64,000 nt of DNA from Candidatus Arsenophonus lipoptenae (lineage in GTDB: Bacteria > Pseudomonadota > Gammaproteobacteria > Enterobacterales > Enterobacteriaceae): contig NZ_CP013920.1 in NCBI RefSeq assembly GCF_001534665.1, positions 694,501-758,500 of the forward strand, read 5' to 3'. A model generated the notes under the pieces. The model was not told the origin of the DNA and did not search any database. It saw only the letters and a program-made list of their open reading frames with translations. Position 1 is the first letter of the stretch. Every line of letters begins with the position of its first letter. Shown piece by piece: positions 52,802-62,483 of this stretch. A program made the position numbers and the translations under genes.

Positions 52802-53969
52802 GATTTCTTAAATTTAAGTATTTTTTTACGAAAAAGAAATATTCTTTCATCTATTTTTTGAATAACCTAAAATTTATTTTTTATAATTGATAGTACATTT
52901 TCTCTATAACTTTATTAAAAATAAAAATTAATACTTAAATGATTAATATCTTTATAAAGAAAGACATTTTGTAAATTTATTTTGATATCTAATTAATCTA
53001 TTTTAATTATGTGATATAATAAAAATATATTAAATATTATAAATTATTATAATATAAGTATAATATGTAATGATTTGGTTATTATAAAAAAATTATTGAG
53101 ATATTTAGTATATAAGAGTTTAATGAAATTTGAGATATTTTTCAATATATTAAGTTTTGTATATAATTTAAAAAAAATTATTTTTTTATTTAAAAACTTT
53201 GATAAATAACTTATGCTATGTTTTAGTTAATTTTTAATCAATAAATGAAGTGTTCATAACATATTAAACAATATACATTTAGTTATAATATTAACACAAT
53301 TTATAATTATTTTATAATAAAATTATTAAAAATCCTTAGTATAATATTCTAATATTACTATTAGAATTTTTAATTAAATTTTTACTTGTAATTATATCTT
53401 TAGTATTTTAGATTAAAATTATAAAAATAAGCATAATAATTTTAATTAATTTTAATTAAAATTAATTAAAATTAATTAAAATTCATAATCCATAAATTTC
53501 TAGAAATTTATAATAAATAAATTAATGAATAAATTTAGTTATATTGATTATTAGTATAAAACATTAAATAATCACATAATTATTTTTGTTTATATTTATT
53601 TGTAATATATCAATATATGAATAATTTTTATAATTATTATGAAAACTAACCTAATTTTTATTAAAAAGTTATTTATTCTTAGAATGAAAATATTTCGGTA
53701 ACTAAAATATATGTTTATTTATTAAATTTTATAAATTAAAAATGATCTAAATATAAAAGAAAATTATGGTAAAATCATAATTTATTTAGTATGTTAGTTG
53801 TTAATTTAATAATCTATATTAACTAAAATTATTTATTGAAAATTTTTAATTACATGCATTTTAAACAATTAATTAAAATATAGTAAATTATAAATAAAAT
53901 AAAAAAATTAAGAATAAAGATTATAATTTAAGCGTTTTAGAAATAATTATAACGAATGGGAGCTATAAC
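52802..53969. other. 1.2-kb gap where hflX stood
   Basis: All frames are closed and no HflX GTPase motif can be read. Features seen: a tandem 10-base repeat at 53440-53483 (about four copies of ATTAATTAAA) and a 20-bp palindrome at 53492-53511. Directly before hflK one frame reads KKIKNKDYNLSVLEIII without a stop up to the hflK ATG, a faint echo of the HflX C-terminus. The hflK ribosome site GGGAG is at 53958-53962. Confidence 0.5.
53440..53511. repeat. Tandem 10-mer repeat and adjacent 20-bp palindrome
   Basis: Between 53440 and 53483 the unit ATTAATTAAA repeats about four times; it is also nearly self-complementary. Eight bases later ATAAATTTCTAGAAATTTAT (53492-53511) is a perfect palindrome. 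Both lie in the dead hflX space, and slippage during replication is the simplest origin. Confidence 0.55.
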
Positions 53970-54047
53970 ATGGCGTGGAATCAGCCCGGTAACAACGGAC
54001 AGAACCGCGATCCGTGGGGAAGCAACGATAGTGGCGACTCCAGTGGT
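53970..54047 (+). promoter_or_regulatory. GC-rich island at the hflK 5' end
   Basis: I counted 46 G or C in the 78 bases from the ATG, inside a region otherwise dominated by A/T. The island ends abruptly near codon 26 (after CAGTGGT). It starts near the ribosome site GGGAG. The encoded peptide is conserved, but synonymous positions also resist A/T, for instance AAC AAC, CAG, CGC and CCG. This suggests selection on the nucleotide sequence itself. A 5-bp stem ACGGA/TCCGT is possible; no strong fold is obvious by eye. Confidence 0.6.
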
Positions 54048-55199
54048 AATAAAAGTAATCAAAAAAAGAAACCAAATAATCTTGATGATTTATTCATTAA
54101 GTTAAGTCGCAAAATTATAGATTTAGGTGGTAATTATAAGGGTAAAAATAGCTTTGGCTTTGGTAATCAAAATAATATTAATTTAAATATAAATAACCGT
54201 TTTATATCTTTTATTATTACTTTATTAATAATCGTTTGGTTTATTAGTGGTTTTTATACAATAAAAGAAAGTGATCGTGGTATTGTTTTTTTGTTTGGTA
54301 AATATAGCTATACAGTAGAACCAGGTTTAAATTGGAAACCTACTTTTATTGAAAAAGTAATTTCTGTTAATGTGGAAACTATACGTGAACAAGCTACTAG
54401 TGGCATGATGTTAACTTCTGATGAAAATGTTATTCAAGTGGAAATGAATGTACAGTATCGTGTAACAGATCCTACTTGTTATTTATTTAATGTGACTAAT
54501 CCTAATAATAGTTTACGTCAAGCTATAGATAGTGCAGTGCGCGGAATTATAGGTCAATCAGATATGGAGCAGATATTGACAACAAAGCGTGCTTTTATTC
54601 GAGATGAAACACAAAAAGAACTAGAAAGTACAATAAAACCTTATAATATGGGTATAACAATATTAGATGTTAATTTTCAGGCAGCTCGCCCACCAGAAGC
54701 TGTTAAAGCAGCTTTTGATGATGTGATTGCTGCACGTGAAGAAGAACAAAAAACTATTCGTGAAGCACAAGCTTATCGTAATGAAGTATTGCCATTAGCA
54801 AAAGGTAATGCACAGAAATTAATTGAAGAAGCAATGGCTTATAAGGCAAGTGTAGTTTTTAAAGCAGAAGGTGAGGTCGCTAGTTTTTCTAAGATATTAC
54901 CTGAATATCATGCAGCACCTCAAATTACTTGTGAACGTTTATATATTGAAACTATGGAGAAATTATTAGGTAATACTCGTAAAGTAATTGTGAATGATAA
55001 AAGTAATAGTGTTGTCATATTGCCATTAGAACAAATATTAGATATCAGCAAAAAAAATAAAATTTTAGATGCAAATAAAATAAAAACATCAAAAATTATA
55101 AAAAAATCAGATAAATCTAATGATGCACCTTATTCATATAGTTATGGTACTAGTGATAATGCTCGTAGTAATAGTTCAACTCGTATTGGGAGACAATAA
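53970..55199 (+). CDS. hflK: FtsH-modulating SPFH protein HflK
   Basis: HflK and HflC form a large inner-membrane cage around the FtsH protease and tune its activity. The 409 aa (E. coli 419) begin MAWNQPGNNGQNRDPWGSND, have one membrane helix (about residues 70-92, ending SGFYTIKESDRG), and an SPFH domain with PGLNWKPTFIEKVISVNVE, SGMMLTSDENVIQVEMNVQY and DVNFQAARPPEAVKAAFDDV. The first 78 bases are about 59% G+C, using codons such as GCG, CAG, CCC, CGC and CCG that are rare elsewhere here. The ribosome site GGGAG is strong. It ends 2 bases before hflC. Confidence 0.97.
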   Translation: MAWNQPGNNGQNRDPWGSNDSGDSSGNKSNQKKKPNNLDDLFIKLSRKIIDLGGNYKGKNSFGFGNQNNINLNINNRFISFIITLLIIVWFISGFYTIKESDRGIVFLFGKYSYTVEPGLNWKPTFIEKVISVNVETIREQATSGMMLTSDENVIQVEMNVQYRVTDPTCYLFNVTNPNNSLRQAIDSAVRGIIGQSDMEQILTTKRAFIRDETQKELESTIKPYNMGITILDVNFQAARPPEAVKAAFDDVIAAREEEQKTIREAQAYRNEVLPLAKGNAQKLIEEAMAYKASVVFKAEGEVASFSKILPEYHAAPQITCERLYIETMEKLLGNTRKVIVNDKSNSVVILPLEQILDISKKNKILDANKIKTSKIIKKSDKSNDAPYSYSYGTSDNARSNSSTRIGRQ

Positions 55200-55201
55200 T
55201 T

Positions 55202-56200
55202 ATGCGTAGTAAATCACTATTTAGTTTTATTATAGGTTTATTGTTGTTTTTATTATATATTTCAATTTTTACAGTTCAACAAACAGAAAGAGTTATTATT
55301 TTACGGTTTGGTAAGGTTGTGCGTGATAGTAATAATAAACCTATTATTTATGGTCCTGGATTACATATAAAAATACCATTGATTGAAAAAATAAAAATAT
55401 TAGATGCACGTATACAGACACTAGATGTACAAGCAGATCGTTATCTAACTAGAGAAAATAAGGATTTAATGGTTGATTCTTATTTAAAATGGAAAATTAT
55501 TGATTTTAATCGTTATTATGTTGCTACCGGTGGGGGTAATGCTTATCAAGCTGAGACTTTATTGAAACGTAAATTTAGTGATCGCCTACGTTCAGAATTT
55601 GGTTGTTTAAATGTAAAAGATATTATTACTGATTCTAGAGGAAGATTAACTGTTGATGTACGTGATGCACTTAATAAAGGTTCTAGTTCAGATATTGTTG
55701 TTATAAATAACATGAACAATAATATTGATTATCCTAATATCTATTCTAATAAAGATATTAGAAATAAAATAGATATTTTTAATTCAAATAGTATAGCTGC
55801 ATTAGGAATTGAAGTTGTGGATGTTCGCATTAAACGTATTGAATTACCAAGTGAAGTTTCTGAAGCTATATATCAACGTATGCGTGCTGAACGTGAGGCT
55901 GTAGCAAGACAGCATCGTTCACAAGGTCAAGAAGAAGCAGTTAAGATACGGGCTGCAGCAGATAAAAATGTCACAGAAACATTGGCTAAAGCTAAACGTA
56001 CTGCACTTAAATTACATGGTGAGGGAGATGCAATAGCATCTAAGTTATTTGCTGATGCTTTTAATCAAGATCCTGATTTTTATGCTTTTATTCGTAGTTT
56101 ACGAGCGTATAAAAAAAGTTTTAATAAAAATGGTGAAGATGTAATGGTATTGAGTCAAGATACAGATTTTTTCCGATATATGAAAGCACCTACTAAATAA
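55202..56200 (+). CDS. hflC: FtsH-modulating SPFH protein HflC
   Basis: This is the partner of HflK in the HflKC cage on FtsH. The 332 aa (E. coli 334) have an N-terminal membrane helix (about residues 5-24), then TVQQTERVIILRFGKVVRD, PGLHIKIPLIEKIKILDARI, QTLDVQADRYLTRENKDLMV, SEVSEAIYQRMRAEREAVAR and the C-terminal FYAFIRSLRAYKKSF. A middle insertion (about residues 165-200) is Asn-rich and variable. Its ATG lies 2 bases after the hflK stop, so translation is probably coupled. A large hairpin follows 40 bases after its stop. Confidence 0.97.
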   Translation: MRSKSLFSFIIGLLLFLLYISIFTVQQTERVIILRFGKVVRDSNNKPIIYGPGLHIKIPLIEKIKILDARIQTLDVQADRYLTRENKDLMVDSYLKWKIIDFNRYYVATGGGNAYQAETLLKRKFSDRLRSEFGCLNVKDIITDSRGRLTVDVRDALNKGSSSDIVVINNMNNNIDYPNIYSNKDIRNKIDIFNSNSIAALGIEVVDVRIKRIELPSEVSEAIYQRMRAEREAVARQHRSQGQEEAVKIRAAADKNVTETLAKAKRTALKLHGEGDAIASKLFADAFNQDPDFYAFIRSLRAYKKSFNKNGEDVMVLSQDTDFFRYMKAPTK

Positions 56201-56240
56201 TGATAATATTAAGCAACCAATTTTATGAAAATAGAAAGAT

Positions 56241-56309
56241 TTATTATTACTGAATAACATAGATAAGCCCGCATAACGCGGGCTTATCTATGTTATTCAG
56301 TAATAATAA
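56241..56309. terminator. Perfect 32-bp hairpin between hflC and purA
   Basis: Bases 56241-56272 pair without a single mismatch with 56278-56309 around the five-base loop ATAAC. The top of the stem is GC-rich (AAGCCCGC/GCGGGCTT), like an intrinsic terminator. The lower 24 bp are mixed, including TGAATAACATAGAT. No long T-run follows on either strand. It lies between hflC and purA, where E. coli has yjeT, and probably ends the hfq/hflKC transcript or protects its 3' end. The exact symmetry is striking among eroding DNA. Confidence 0.75.
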
Positions 56310-56375
56310 CATATTTTTGATATTATAAATTATTTATAAATAATAATTCTTATACTTTGATTTTTAAGTAAATGA

Positions 56376-57686
<1,311 letters not shown>

Positions 57687-57799
57687 TTTTAAAAAATAAA
57701 TGTAAATAAGTAATTTATTATATAATTAATACTTTTTTTTAAAAAAATTATTATTTTTATGATTATTGTATAGATTTTGGTTATAGAGAATTAATATAA

Positions 57800-60004
57800 A
57801 TGATAAAAAAAATTTTATATAAGTACCTAGTAGATGAAAAATATTATTTACCAATTTGTGAATCCATTTTGAAATTATTAACAAAATTTACCATACCTAT
57901 TAGCCAAAAAAAGATAGCTAAAATACTAAAATTAACTAAAGAAGAGGAATTAAAAACTTTGTATCATCTTTTACAAATGATGGAATATAATAAGCAATTG
58001 GTATCCACTTCCAGTAAATATTATGCGTTACCGGAGAATATTAATTTATTAAAAGGTGTTGTTATTGGTCATCATAATGGTTTTGGTTTTTTGCGAGTAT
58101 ATGGCAAGAAAAAGGATATGTATATCTCTTCAAAAGAAATGAAAAAAGTATTACATGGTGATTTTGTTCTTACACAACAATTATATAAAGATGGCCGAGA
58201 AAGTAAAGAAGAAGTACATATTATTCGAGTCCTTATCCCCAGAAATAATCATATTATTGGACGTTATTTAAATGAATCTGGAATTGGATATGTAATCCCT
58301 GAAGATCGTAGATTATCATTTAATATTTTTGTTTCTCCAGAGAACATTAATGGTGCTAATATAGGCAATATAGTTGTTGTAGAGATGACTACTAGGCCAT
58401 TAAAAAATATCAAAGCATCAGGAAATATTATAGAAATATTAGATGAAAAAGTTAGTATTAATATGGCTATAGAGGTTGCATTAAGAACTCATGCAATTCC
58501 TTATATTTGGCCACAAGCAGTAAAAAAACAAGTTTCTAGACTTTCTAATAAAATTTCTATATCAGAAAAAAAAAATCGGGTTAATTTATGTCATCTACCT
58601 TTAGTCACTATTGATGATGACGATGCTAGTGATTTTGATGATGCAGTATATTGCAGTTTACAGGAAAATAGAAGTTGGTGTTTATGGGTTGCGATTGCTG
58701 ATGTCAGTTATTATGTCCATCCACAAACTGCTTTAGATATTGAAGCTATCAAACGTGGAAATTCAGTGTATTTCCCGTCACGCGTAATACCAATGTTACC
58801 TGAAATTTTATCTAATGGATTGTGTTCATTAAAACCTTCAGTGGAAAAGCTTTGCTTGGTATGTGAAATGCAATTATCAGAACAAGGACAAATGATTTCA
58901 TATAAATTTTATGAAGCAGTAATGTGTTCTCATGCTAGATTAACGTATAACAAAGTTTGGAGAATTTTACGGGGTGACAAAAAATTACGTCTGTATTATA
59001 TTAATTTAATACCACATTTAGAACAGCTTTATCATTTATATAAAACAATATATAGTTCACGTTTGAAAAGAGGAGCTATTTCATTTAAAACCACAGAAGT
59101 TAAATTTATTTTTGATAAAAAAAAACAAATTAAGCGGATAGAAAAAATTAAACGTAATGATATACATAAATTAATAGAAGAATGTATGATTTTAGCAAAT
59201 ATGGCGGCTGCTAATTTTGTTGAGAAAAATAAAGAACCTAGTTTATATCGTATCCATGAGAGTCCTTCAAAAGATAGTATTATAAATTTACGTACAATAT
59301 TAAGTGAATTTGGTTTACAATTATCAGGAGGTATGAATCCTAGGACTGCTGATTATGCTAATATTATGGATAAAGTTAATAAGCATTTAGATTATGAATT
59401 ATTACAAATGATAATTTTGCGCTCAATGAAACCGGCTTTTTATTATCCGAAAAATATTGGACACTTTGGATTAGCATTGAAATCTTATGCTCATTTTACT
59501 TCACCTATTCGTCGTTATTCAGATTTATTATTACATCGTTCTATTAAATATATTTTATCTACTGATCAGAAAAACAGCGATAATATATTAACACCAACTG
59601 GTGGTTATCATTCATATGCTAATAATTTATTCTCATTAGGTGAGATTTGTTCAATGGCAGAACGGCGAGCTGATGAAGCGATTAGAGATGTTTATGATTG
59701 GTTAAAATGTGATTTTATGAAAAATCAAGTTGGTAATGTATTTAATGGTATTATTACTAGAATAACAGATTTTGGTTTTTTTGTACGCTTAAAAAATATT
59801 TTAATTGATGGTTTAGTACATATTTCTTCACTTAATAATGAATATTACTTTTATGATAATATTAGAAATCGACTTATTGGTGAATTATCAGGAATAGAAT
59901 ATCATCTTGGTGATAAAGTGAAAATTAGAGTTGAAGCTATACATATGAATATTCGAAAGATTGATTTTAAGCTTTTATCGATTTTGCGTAAAGTAAAAAA
60001 ATAA
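57800..60004 (+). CDS. rnr: Ribonuclease R
   Basis: RNase R is a processive 3'-5' exonuclease that degrades structured RNA and takes part in trans-translation. The 734 aa compare with 813 in E. coli. In order: an N-terminal HTH (about residues 20-75), two cold-shock-like domains (YGFLRV-type GFGFLRVYGKKKDMYISSKE; GRYLNESGIGYVIPEDRRLS), the RNB catalytic domain with TIDDDDASDFDDAVYC (metal-binding Asps) and HFTSPIRRYSDLLLHR, and the S1 domain (FNGIITRITDFGFFVRL). It ends right after S1; the Lys-rich tail of E. coli is missing. A run of ten A lies at 58566-58575. Confidence 0.96.
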   Translation: MIKKILYKYLVDEKYYLPICESILKLLTKFTIPISQKKIAKILKLTKEEELKTLYHLLQMMEYNKQLVSTSSKYYALPENINLLKGVVIGHHNGFGFLRVYGKKKDMYISSKEMKKVLHGDFVLTQQLYKDGRESKEEVHIIRVLIPRNNHIIGRYLNESGIGYVIPEDRRLSFNIFVSPENINGANIGNIVVVEMTTRPLKNIKASGNIIEILDEKVSINMAIEVALRTHAIPYIWPQAVKKQVSRLSNKISISEKKNRVNLCHLPLVTIDDDDASDFDDAVYCSLQENRSWCLWVAIADVSYYVHPQTALDIEAIKRGNSVYFPSRVIPMLPEILSNGLCSLKPSVEKLCLVCEMQLSEQGQMISYKFYEAVMCSHARLTYNKVWRILRGDKKLRLYYINLIPHLEQLYHLYKTIYSSRLKRGAISFKTTEVKFIFDKKKQIKRIEKIKRNDIHKLIEECMILANMAAANFVEKNKEPSLYRIHESPSKDSIINLRTILSEFGLQLSGGMNPRTADYANIMDKVNKHLDYELLQMIILRSMKPAFYYPKNIGHFGLALKSYAHFTSPIRRYSDLLLHRSIKYILSTDQKNSDNILTPTGGYHSYANNLFSLGEICSMAERRADEAIRDVYDWLKCDFMKNQVGNVFNGIITRITDFGFFVRLKNILIDGLVHISSLNNEYYFYDNIRNRLIGELSGIEYHLGDKVKIRVEAIHMNIRKIDFKLLSILRKVKK

Positions 60005-60105
60005 AATAGTTTTTAAAAAAATTATTTAAAATTATGAAAAATTTTAGTAATTTAAATTTAAAAATTATTTATCATTTTAAATTATATTTATTAATTAATA
60101 AATTT

Positions 60106-60852
60106 ATGAGCGAAATTATTTATGGTATTTATGCAGTAAAAACTTTATTAGAACAAAACCCTATGCGGTTAAAAAAAATTTATGTTATTAAGGATTCAAA
60201 ATATAACCGTTTATTATCAATAATTAATCAAATTAAAAAATTAAATATCATGATTACGATTACCAATCGTCAATGGATGGATAAGTATACAAGATATGCT
60301 GTTCATCAAGGTGTTATCGCTCTTATAAAACCTGAAAGGCAATATCAAGAAAGTGATTTAAATATTATTATTTCTCAAGTAAAATCGCCTTTTTTGCTTA
60401 TTTTGGATTGTATTAATGACCCTCATAATTTAGGAGCTTGTTTACGTAGTGCAGAAGCTGCTGGTATTGATGCTGTTATTTTACCAAAAGATAAATCAGC
60501 TCAGTTGAATAGTACTGTTAAAAAAGTTGCTTGTGGTGCAGCTGATAATATTCCATTAATTAGAGTTACTAATCTTGCACGTACTTTATATAAATTAAAG
60601 GAATATCATCATATTTGGATAGTTGGCACTTCAGATAAAGCTAGTAAAACACTATATGATAGTAAATTAATTGGTTCTATAGCATTAGTTATGGGTTCAG
60701 AAGGTTATGGAATGCGTCGATTAACAAGTAAATATTGTGATGAGTTAATTAGTATTCCTATGAAAGGAATAGTTTCATCTTTAAATGTTTCTGTAGCAGC
60801 TGGAGTGTGTTTATTTGAAGCAGTACGTCAACGTAGAAATTATTTAGAATGA
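60106..60852 (+). CDS. rlmB: 23S rRNA 2'-O-ribose G2251 methyltransferase
   Basis: RlmB is a SPOUT-fold methyltransferase that modifies G2251 in the ribosomal P-loop. The 248 aa (E. coli 243) begin MSEIIYGIYAVKTLLEQNP. The N-terminal L30e-like domain is followed by the trefoil-knot motifs LDCINDPHNLGACLRSAEAA, LVMGSEGYGMRRL and ISIPMKGIVSSLNVSVAAG. The ATG at 60106 gives the family N-terminus. The frame is open upstream to 60034 and contains another ATG there, but those 24 residues are not conserved. It follows rnr by about 100 bases, as in E. coli. Confidence 0.96.
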   Translation: MSEIIYGIYAVKTLLEQNPMRLKKIYVIKDSKYNRLLSIINQIKKLNIMITITNRQWMDKYTRYAVHQGVIALIKPERQYQESDLNIIISQVKSPFLLILDCINDPHNLGACLRSAEAAGIDAVILPKDKSAQLNSTVKKVACGAADNIPLIRVTNLARTLYKLKEYHHIWIVGTSDKASKTLYDSKLIGSIALVMGSEGYGMRRLTSKYCDELISIPMKGIVSSLNVSVAAGVCLFEAVRQRRNYLE

Positions 60853-61063
60853 TAAAACTAAAATAATATTATAGCTATATTTATAATATAGCTTAGTACT
60901 AGATTAATAACCATTTATTTAATAATTGTAATGTAATTAAAAATTACATATAATATCATATATAAAAAATATTATGTTTTAACTGAATTCTATCAGTTCC
61001 TTCTTCTAAATAAATTTATTGATTTTTAATACTAGGTATAATTAATCTATAAGGAGCAAATTC

Positions 61064-61450
61064 ATGCGTCATTATGAAATCATATTTATGATTCATCCAG
61101 ATCATAGTGATCAGATTACAGATATGATTGAACGTTATAATAAATCAATTAGTGAATATAAAGGTAAAGTTCATCGTTTTGAAGATTGGGGTCGACGTCA
61201 ATTGGCTTATCCAATCAATAAATTACACAAGGCACATTATATTTTAATGAATATTGAAGTACCACAAAATTATATTTTTAATTTAGAAACAAATTTTCAT
61301 TTTAATGAAATTATCATACGTTATATAATTATTCGTGTTAAGTCTGCTATTACAGAGTCTTCACCTATGATGACCTCTAAAGATAATCGATGTCTGTCTA
61401 ATTTAACTGATGAAAATCTAAAAGAGAGTCATGTAAATTATAATAAATAA
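61064..61450 (+). CDS. rpsF: 30S ribosomal protein S6
   Basis: S6 binds S18 on the platform of the 30S subunit. The 128 aa (E. coli 131) begin [18 protein letters not shown] and contain [20 protein letters not shown] then HYILMNIE. The acidic tail of E. coli has become Asn/Ser/Lys-rich. The ribosome site AAGGAG is strong (61051-61056). A TATAAT at 61037-61042 could be a promoter with a very short leader. Autoregulation by the S6-S18 complex is known in many bacteria; the leader hairpin AACTGA/TCAGTT at about 60980-60997 is the only candidate structure I see. First gene of rpsF-(priB)-rpsR-rplI. Confidence 0.97.
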   Translation: MRHYEIIFMIHPDHSDQITDMIERYNKSISEYKGKVHRFEDWGRRQLAYPINKLHKAHYILMNIEVPQNYIFNLETNFHFNEIIIRYIIIRVKSAITESSPMMTSKDNRCLSNLTDENLKESHVNYNK

Positions 61451-61487
61451 TCTTATTTTTTAATAGTAAAATATTACTATTAGGTCA

Positions 61488-61750
61488 ATGTTATATAAAA
61501 AATAAAAAACATAATCTTTTTTACTAAGAAAGATTTTATTAAATATAGTTTGCAAATGTTTTTTATCATATCTTGCTGTTAAGCAAGATTATATTTACTA
61601 TTATAGGTGTTATTATAGTTATTTAACTAAAATTGTAAAGATTTGATCTTCTAATTATTTAAAATTAAATCAAATATTGATTTATTAATATTATAATTTT
61701 ATTAAACTAATTTGGTATTTTATATATGATATATCATGAAATTGATAAAT
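61488..61750 (+). pseudogene. priB: Probable remnant of priB
   Basis: E. coli has priB exactly between rpsF and rpsR; here the 316-base space is closed by stops. The frame from ATG 61488 reads MLYKK*KT*S, then NIVCKCFLSYLAVKQD and YYRCYYSYLTKIV. The last parts align loosely with PriB PHCQFVLEHRSVQEE and FHRQAWCQMPVIV (shared C, L, V, R, I, V, with aromatic swaps). The distance from this ATG to rpsR fits a slightly shortened priB. The match is modest and AT bias inflates it. A hairpin ATCTTGCT-GTTA-AGCAAGAT lies inside at 61570-61589. Confidence 0.35.
61570..61589. terminator. 8-bp hairpin between rpsF and rpsR
   Basis: ATCTTGCT pairs perfectly with AGCAAGAT around loop GTTA. It is followed on the plus strand by TATATTTA, so it could attenuate transcription between rpsF and rpsR and let the two genes be expressed unequally. 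The stem may also be a chance product of priB decay. Confidence 0.35.
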
Positions 61751-61766
61751 TTTGGAGAATATTAAA

Positions 61767-61994
61767 ATGACACGTTATTTTCGTCGTCGAAAGTTATGTA
61801 GGTTTACAGCAGAAGGAATTAAAGAGATTGATTATAAAGATATATTAATGTTAAAAAATTATATTGCTGAAAGTGGTAAAATTGTACCTAGTCGTATAAC
61901 TGGTACTCGTGCAAAATACCAACGTCAACTAACTCGTGCTATTAAGAGAGCACGTTATTTATCTTTATTACCATATACAGATAATCATCAATAA
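61767..61994 (+). CDS. rpsR: 30S ribosomal protein S18
   Basis: S18 is the partner of S6 in the 30S subunit. The 75 aa equal E. coli in length. [20 protein letters not shown] and [20 protein letters not shown] are almost unchanged, as is the end [11 protein letters not shown]. The ATG at 61767 follows GGAG at 61754-61757. An in-frame TTG at 61752 is possible but would place the ribosome site inside the gene. It lies 39 bases before rplI, so S18 and L9 are probably cotranscribed. Confidence 0.97.
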   Translation: MTRYFRRRKLCRFTAEGIKEIDYKDILMLKNYIAESGKIVPSRITGTRAKYQRQLTRAIKRARYLSLLPYTDNHQ

Positions 61995-62033
61995 TTATTA
62001 TATTTTACTATATTAATTAAAGGAAAATGAAAT

Positions 62034-62483
62034 ATGCAAATTATTCTATTAGACAAGGTAGAAAATTTAGGTGATTTAGGTGATTATGTTAATGCTAATG
62101 CTGGTTATGTCAGGAATTATTTAATTCCACGTGGAAAAGCTATGCTTGCAACTAAAAAAAATATTGATTTTTTTGAAGCACGTCGTGTTGAATTAGAAAA
62201 TAAATTAGCAAATATTTTAGATATTGCAAAAGACAAAGCTAATAAAATTAATTTATTAACAGTGTTAACAATTTCTTCTAAAGCTGGTGAGGGTGGTAAA
62301 TTATTTGGTTCTATAGGTGCTCGTGATATAGTACAGAGCCTTGTTAAGCATGGTATTAATATAAATAAAAATGAAGTTCGGTTACCTAATGGTTTATTAC
62401 GTAATACTGGTGAATATGAAATACATTTTCAATTGCATAGAGAGGTTTTTGTAAAACTACAAGTTAATATTATTGCTGAATAA
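62034..62483 (+). CDS. rplI: 50S ribosomal protein L9
   Basis: L9 bridges the L1 stalk base and helps keep frame and fidelity. The 149 aa equal E. coli. The N-terminal domain [20 protein letters not shown], then [20 protein letters not shown], is followed by the long connecting helix (about residues 41-75) and the C-terminal RNA-binding domain with [27 protein letters not shown] precedes the ATG. It is the last gene of the orn-rplI block; beyond it synteny with E. coli ends in a 1-kb gap. Confidence 0.97.
   Translation: MQIILLDKVENLGDLGDYVNANAGYVRNYLIPRGKAMLATKKNIDFFEARRVELENKLANILDIAKDKANKINLLTVLTISSKAGEGGKLFGSIGARDIVQSLVKHGININKNEVRLPNGLLRNTGEYEIHFQLHREVFVKLQVNIIAE

Noticed and set aside
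53880-53969. Possible hflX C-terminus running in frame into hflK (KKIKNKDYNLSVLEIII)
   Set aside because: Only a loose hydrophobic pattern agrees with the HflX end; no GTPase motif is seen upstream. Too weak for a pseudogene call.
61037-61042. TATAAT as the rpsF promoter
   Set aside because: No good -35 element lies 16-18 bases upstream, and the start point would fall on the ribosome site. TATAAT is frequent by chance here.
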